Shown: in pieces, positions 63,380 to 64,000 of the stretch
How positions within the stretch are numbered: the stretch's first letter is position 1
How the letters are laid out: each line of letters begins with the position of its first letter
Assembly: GCF_029892285.1 (NCBI RefSeq)
Contig: NZ_JARXVM010000017.1
Location: 62,001-126,000 of the forward strand
From: Rhizobium sp. SG_E_25_P2
GTDB taxonomy: Bacteria; Pseudomonadota; Alphaproteobacteria; Rhizobiales; Rhizobiaceae
DNA length: 64,000 bases
Reading direction: 5' to 3'
Made by a program: the position numbers and the translations under genes
Notes under the pieces: generated by a model
What the model was told of the DNA's origin: nothing
Seen by the model: the letters and a program-made list of their open reading frames with translations, nothing else
The model's database searches: none

Positions 63380-63408
63380 GAACATAAAAAGAACAGATAG
63401 GTCTGTTC
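63380..63408 (+). promoter_or_regulatory. LexA (SOS) box and overlapping palindrome
   Basis: GAAC-ATAAAAA-GAAC (63380–63394) is a perfect match to the alphaproteobacterial SOS box GTTC-N7-GTTC read on the other strand. It shares its second GAAC with the dyad GAACAGA-TAGG-TCTGTTC (63391–63408). Located 37–65 bases before lexA, it fits autoregulation. Confidence 0.85.
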
Positions 63409-63444
63409 CAGATTTGTTTCATGCGCGATTCTGCGGGGGCGCCA

Positions 63445-64000
63445 ATGCTGACGAAAAAGCAACAGGAACTACTGCTCTTCATTCACGAGCGTATGAAGGA
63501 GTCGGGCGTGCCTCCGTCCTTCGACGAAATGAAGGACGCGCTTGACCTCGCATCGAAGTCCGGCATCCACCGGCTGATCACCGCGCTCGAAGAGCGCGGC
63601 TTCATTCGCAGACTGCCCAATCGCGCTCGCGCCGTCGAGGTGATCAAGCTGCCCGAGGCGTATTCTCCCAGCCTCAGGCCGCCGGTTATCAGGGGTTTTT
63701 CGCCCAGCGTCATCGAGGGTTCCCTCGGCAAGCCGCAACCTCAACCCGCGCCCAAACCCGCCGCCAATGACGACGCGGGAACGAGCGTGAACGTGCCGAT
63801 GATGGGCCGTATCGCGGCGGGCGTGCCGATTTCGGCGATCCAGAACAATACACATGACATCGCCGTGCCCATCACCATGCTGGGCGCAGGCGAGCACTAT
63901 GCGCTGGAGGTCAAGGGCGACTCGATGATCGAAGCCGGCATCCTTGACGGCGACACGGTGATCATCCGCAATGGGTCGACGGCGAGCCCTGGCGATATCA
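63445..64000 (+). CDS. lexA: SOS repressor LexA, 5' part only
   Basis: LexA represses DNA-damage genes and cleaves itself when RecA is activated. About 185 residues are visible before the right edge. The N-terminal winged helix (about residues 1–65) includes [16 protein letters not shown] and [15 protein letters not shown]. The self-cleavage site is Ala125-Gly126 ([11 protein letters not shown]) and the catalytic serine is Ser160 ([10 protein letters not shown]); the catalytic lysine lies beyond the window. A linker rich in Pro and Ala (about 96–112) joins the domains, longer than in E. coli, as usual in alphaproteobacteria. An SOS box precedes it. Confidence 0.97.
   Translation, partial: MLTKKQQELLLFIHERMKESGVPPSFDEMKDALDLASKSGIHRLITALEERGFIRRLPNRARAVEVIKLPEAYSPSLRPPVIRGFSPSVIEGSLGKPQPQPAPKPAANDDAGTSVNVPMMGRIAAGVPISAIQNNTHDIAVPITMLGAGEHYALEVKGDSMIEAGILDGDTVIIRNGSTASPGDI

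Noticed and set aside
63021-63482. N-terminal extension of the VOC gene, or a remnant of comEC
   Set aside because: The extension covers the lexA promoter and SOS box and has low-complexity Arg/Gly/Ala content. I found no ComEC motif.

Overview
The window is a gene-dense, moderately GC-rich stretch of an alphaproteobacterial chromosome, most likely from the order Hyphomicrobiales (Rhizobiales). The order-level call rests on the gene order rlpA–dac–tmk–holB / metG–tatD–MBL; a nuo operon with extra small genes followed by birA and RNase J; an eno–ftsB-like–pdhA–pdhB (with its own lipoyl domain)–pdhC–lpdA–lipA block; an IalB-family protein; and CTTGAC-N17-CTAGTC-like promoters and a GAAC-N7-GAAC SOS box. 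I cannot name the genus.

Layout. 1–3026: the 5' part of a bifunctional NAD(P)H-hydrate repair gene (minus strand, cut by the left edge), then glnB–glnA behind a clear sigma-54 promoter. 3051–5688: a minus-strand trio (membrane-anchored coiled-coil protein, orphan TAXI-type TRAP binding protein, GNAT acetyltransferase). 5820–7212: hspQ and purC. 7391–15656: the minus-strand rlpA–dac–tmk–holB and metG–tatD–MBL groups, split by a plus-strand TauE/SafE permease gene. 15919–24588: tRNA-Ser(UGA), a LysR regulator divergent from a quinone oxidoreductase, a likely anti-Shine-Dalgarno small RNA, a GST, an IalB-family protein, a YejA-type peptide-binding protein translationally coupled to a DsbA/FrnE protein, a HlyU-family protein and an alpha/beta hydrolase. 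24627–28527: a secreted protein of unknown function, LolD/LolC-E and ProS. 28890–29043: an unassigned structured RNA gene with its own terminator. 29379–47956: DUF1467, RNase J, BirA and the whole 14-subunit complex I operon, with two non-core genes inside it. 48362–58922: the pyruvate dehydrogenase/lipoate block with eno at its head. 59282–64000: a chemoreceptor, a VOC protein with kdsA, and the first part of lexA behind its SOS box.

Most genes serve central metabolism: nitrogen assimilation, pyruvate to acetyl-CoA, lipoate synthesis, complex I, glycolysis, tRNA charging, lipoprotein export and Kdo synthesis. No phage, insertion sequence, CRISPR array or defence island is visible. The most unusual content is regulatory or sits between well-known genes: (i) two perfect tandem FNR/FixK-type boxes before a DUF465–lpdA pair; (ii) two candidate small RNA genes, one presenting a CUCCUCCC loop; (iii) a helix-hairpin-helix gene between nuoF and nuoG paralogous to the tail of NuoE, plus a small secreted protein gene between nuoD and nuoE; and (iv) a penicillin-binding-protein-like carboxypeptidase whose KTG motif is replaced by ALG.
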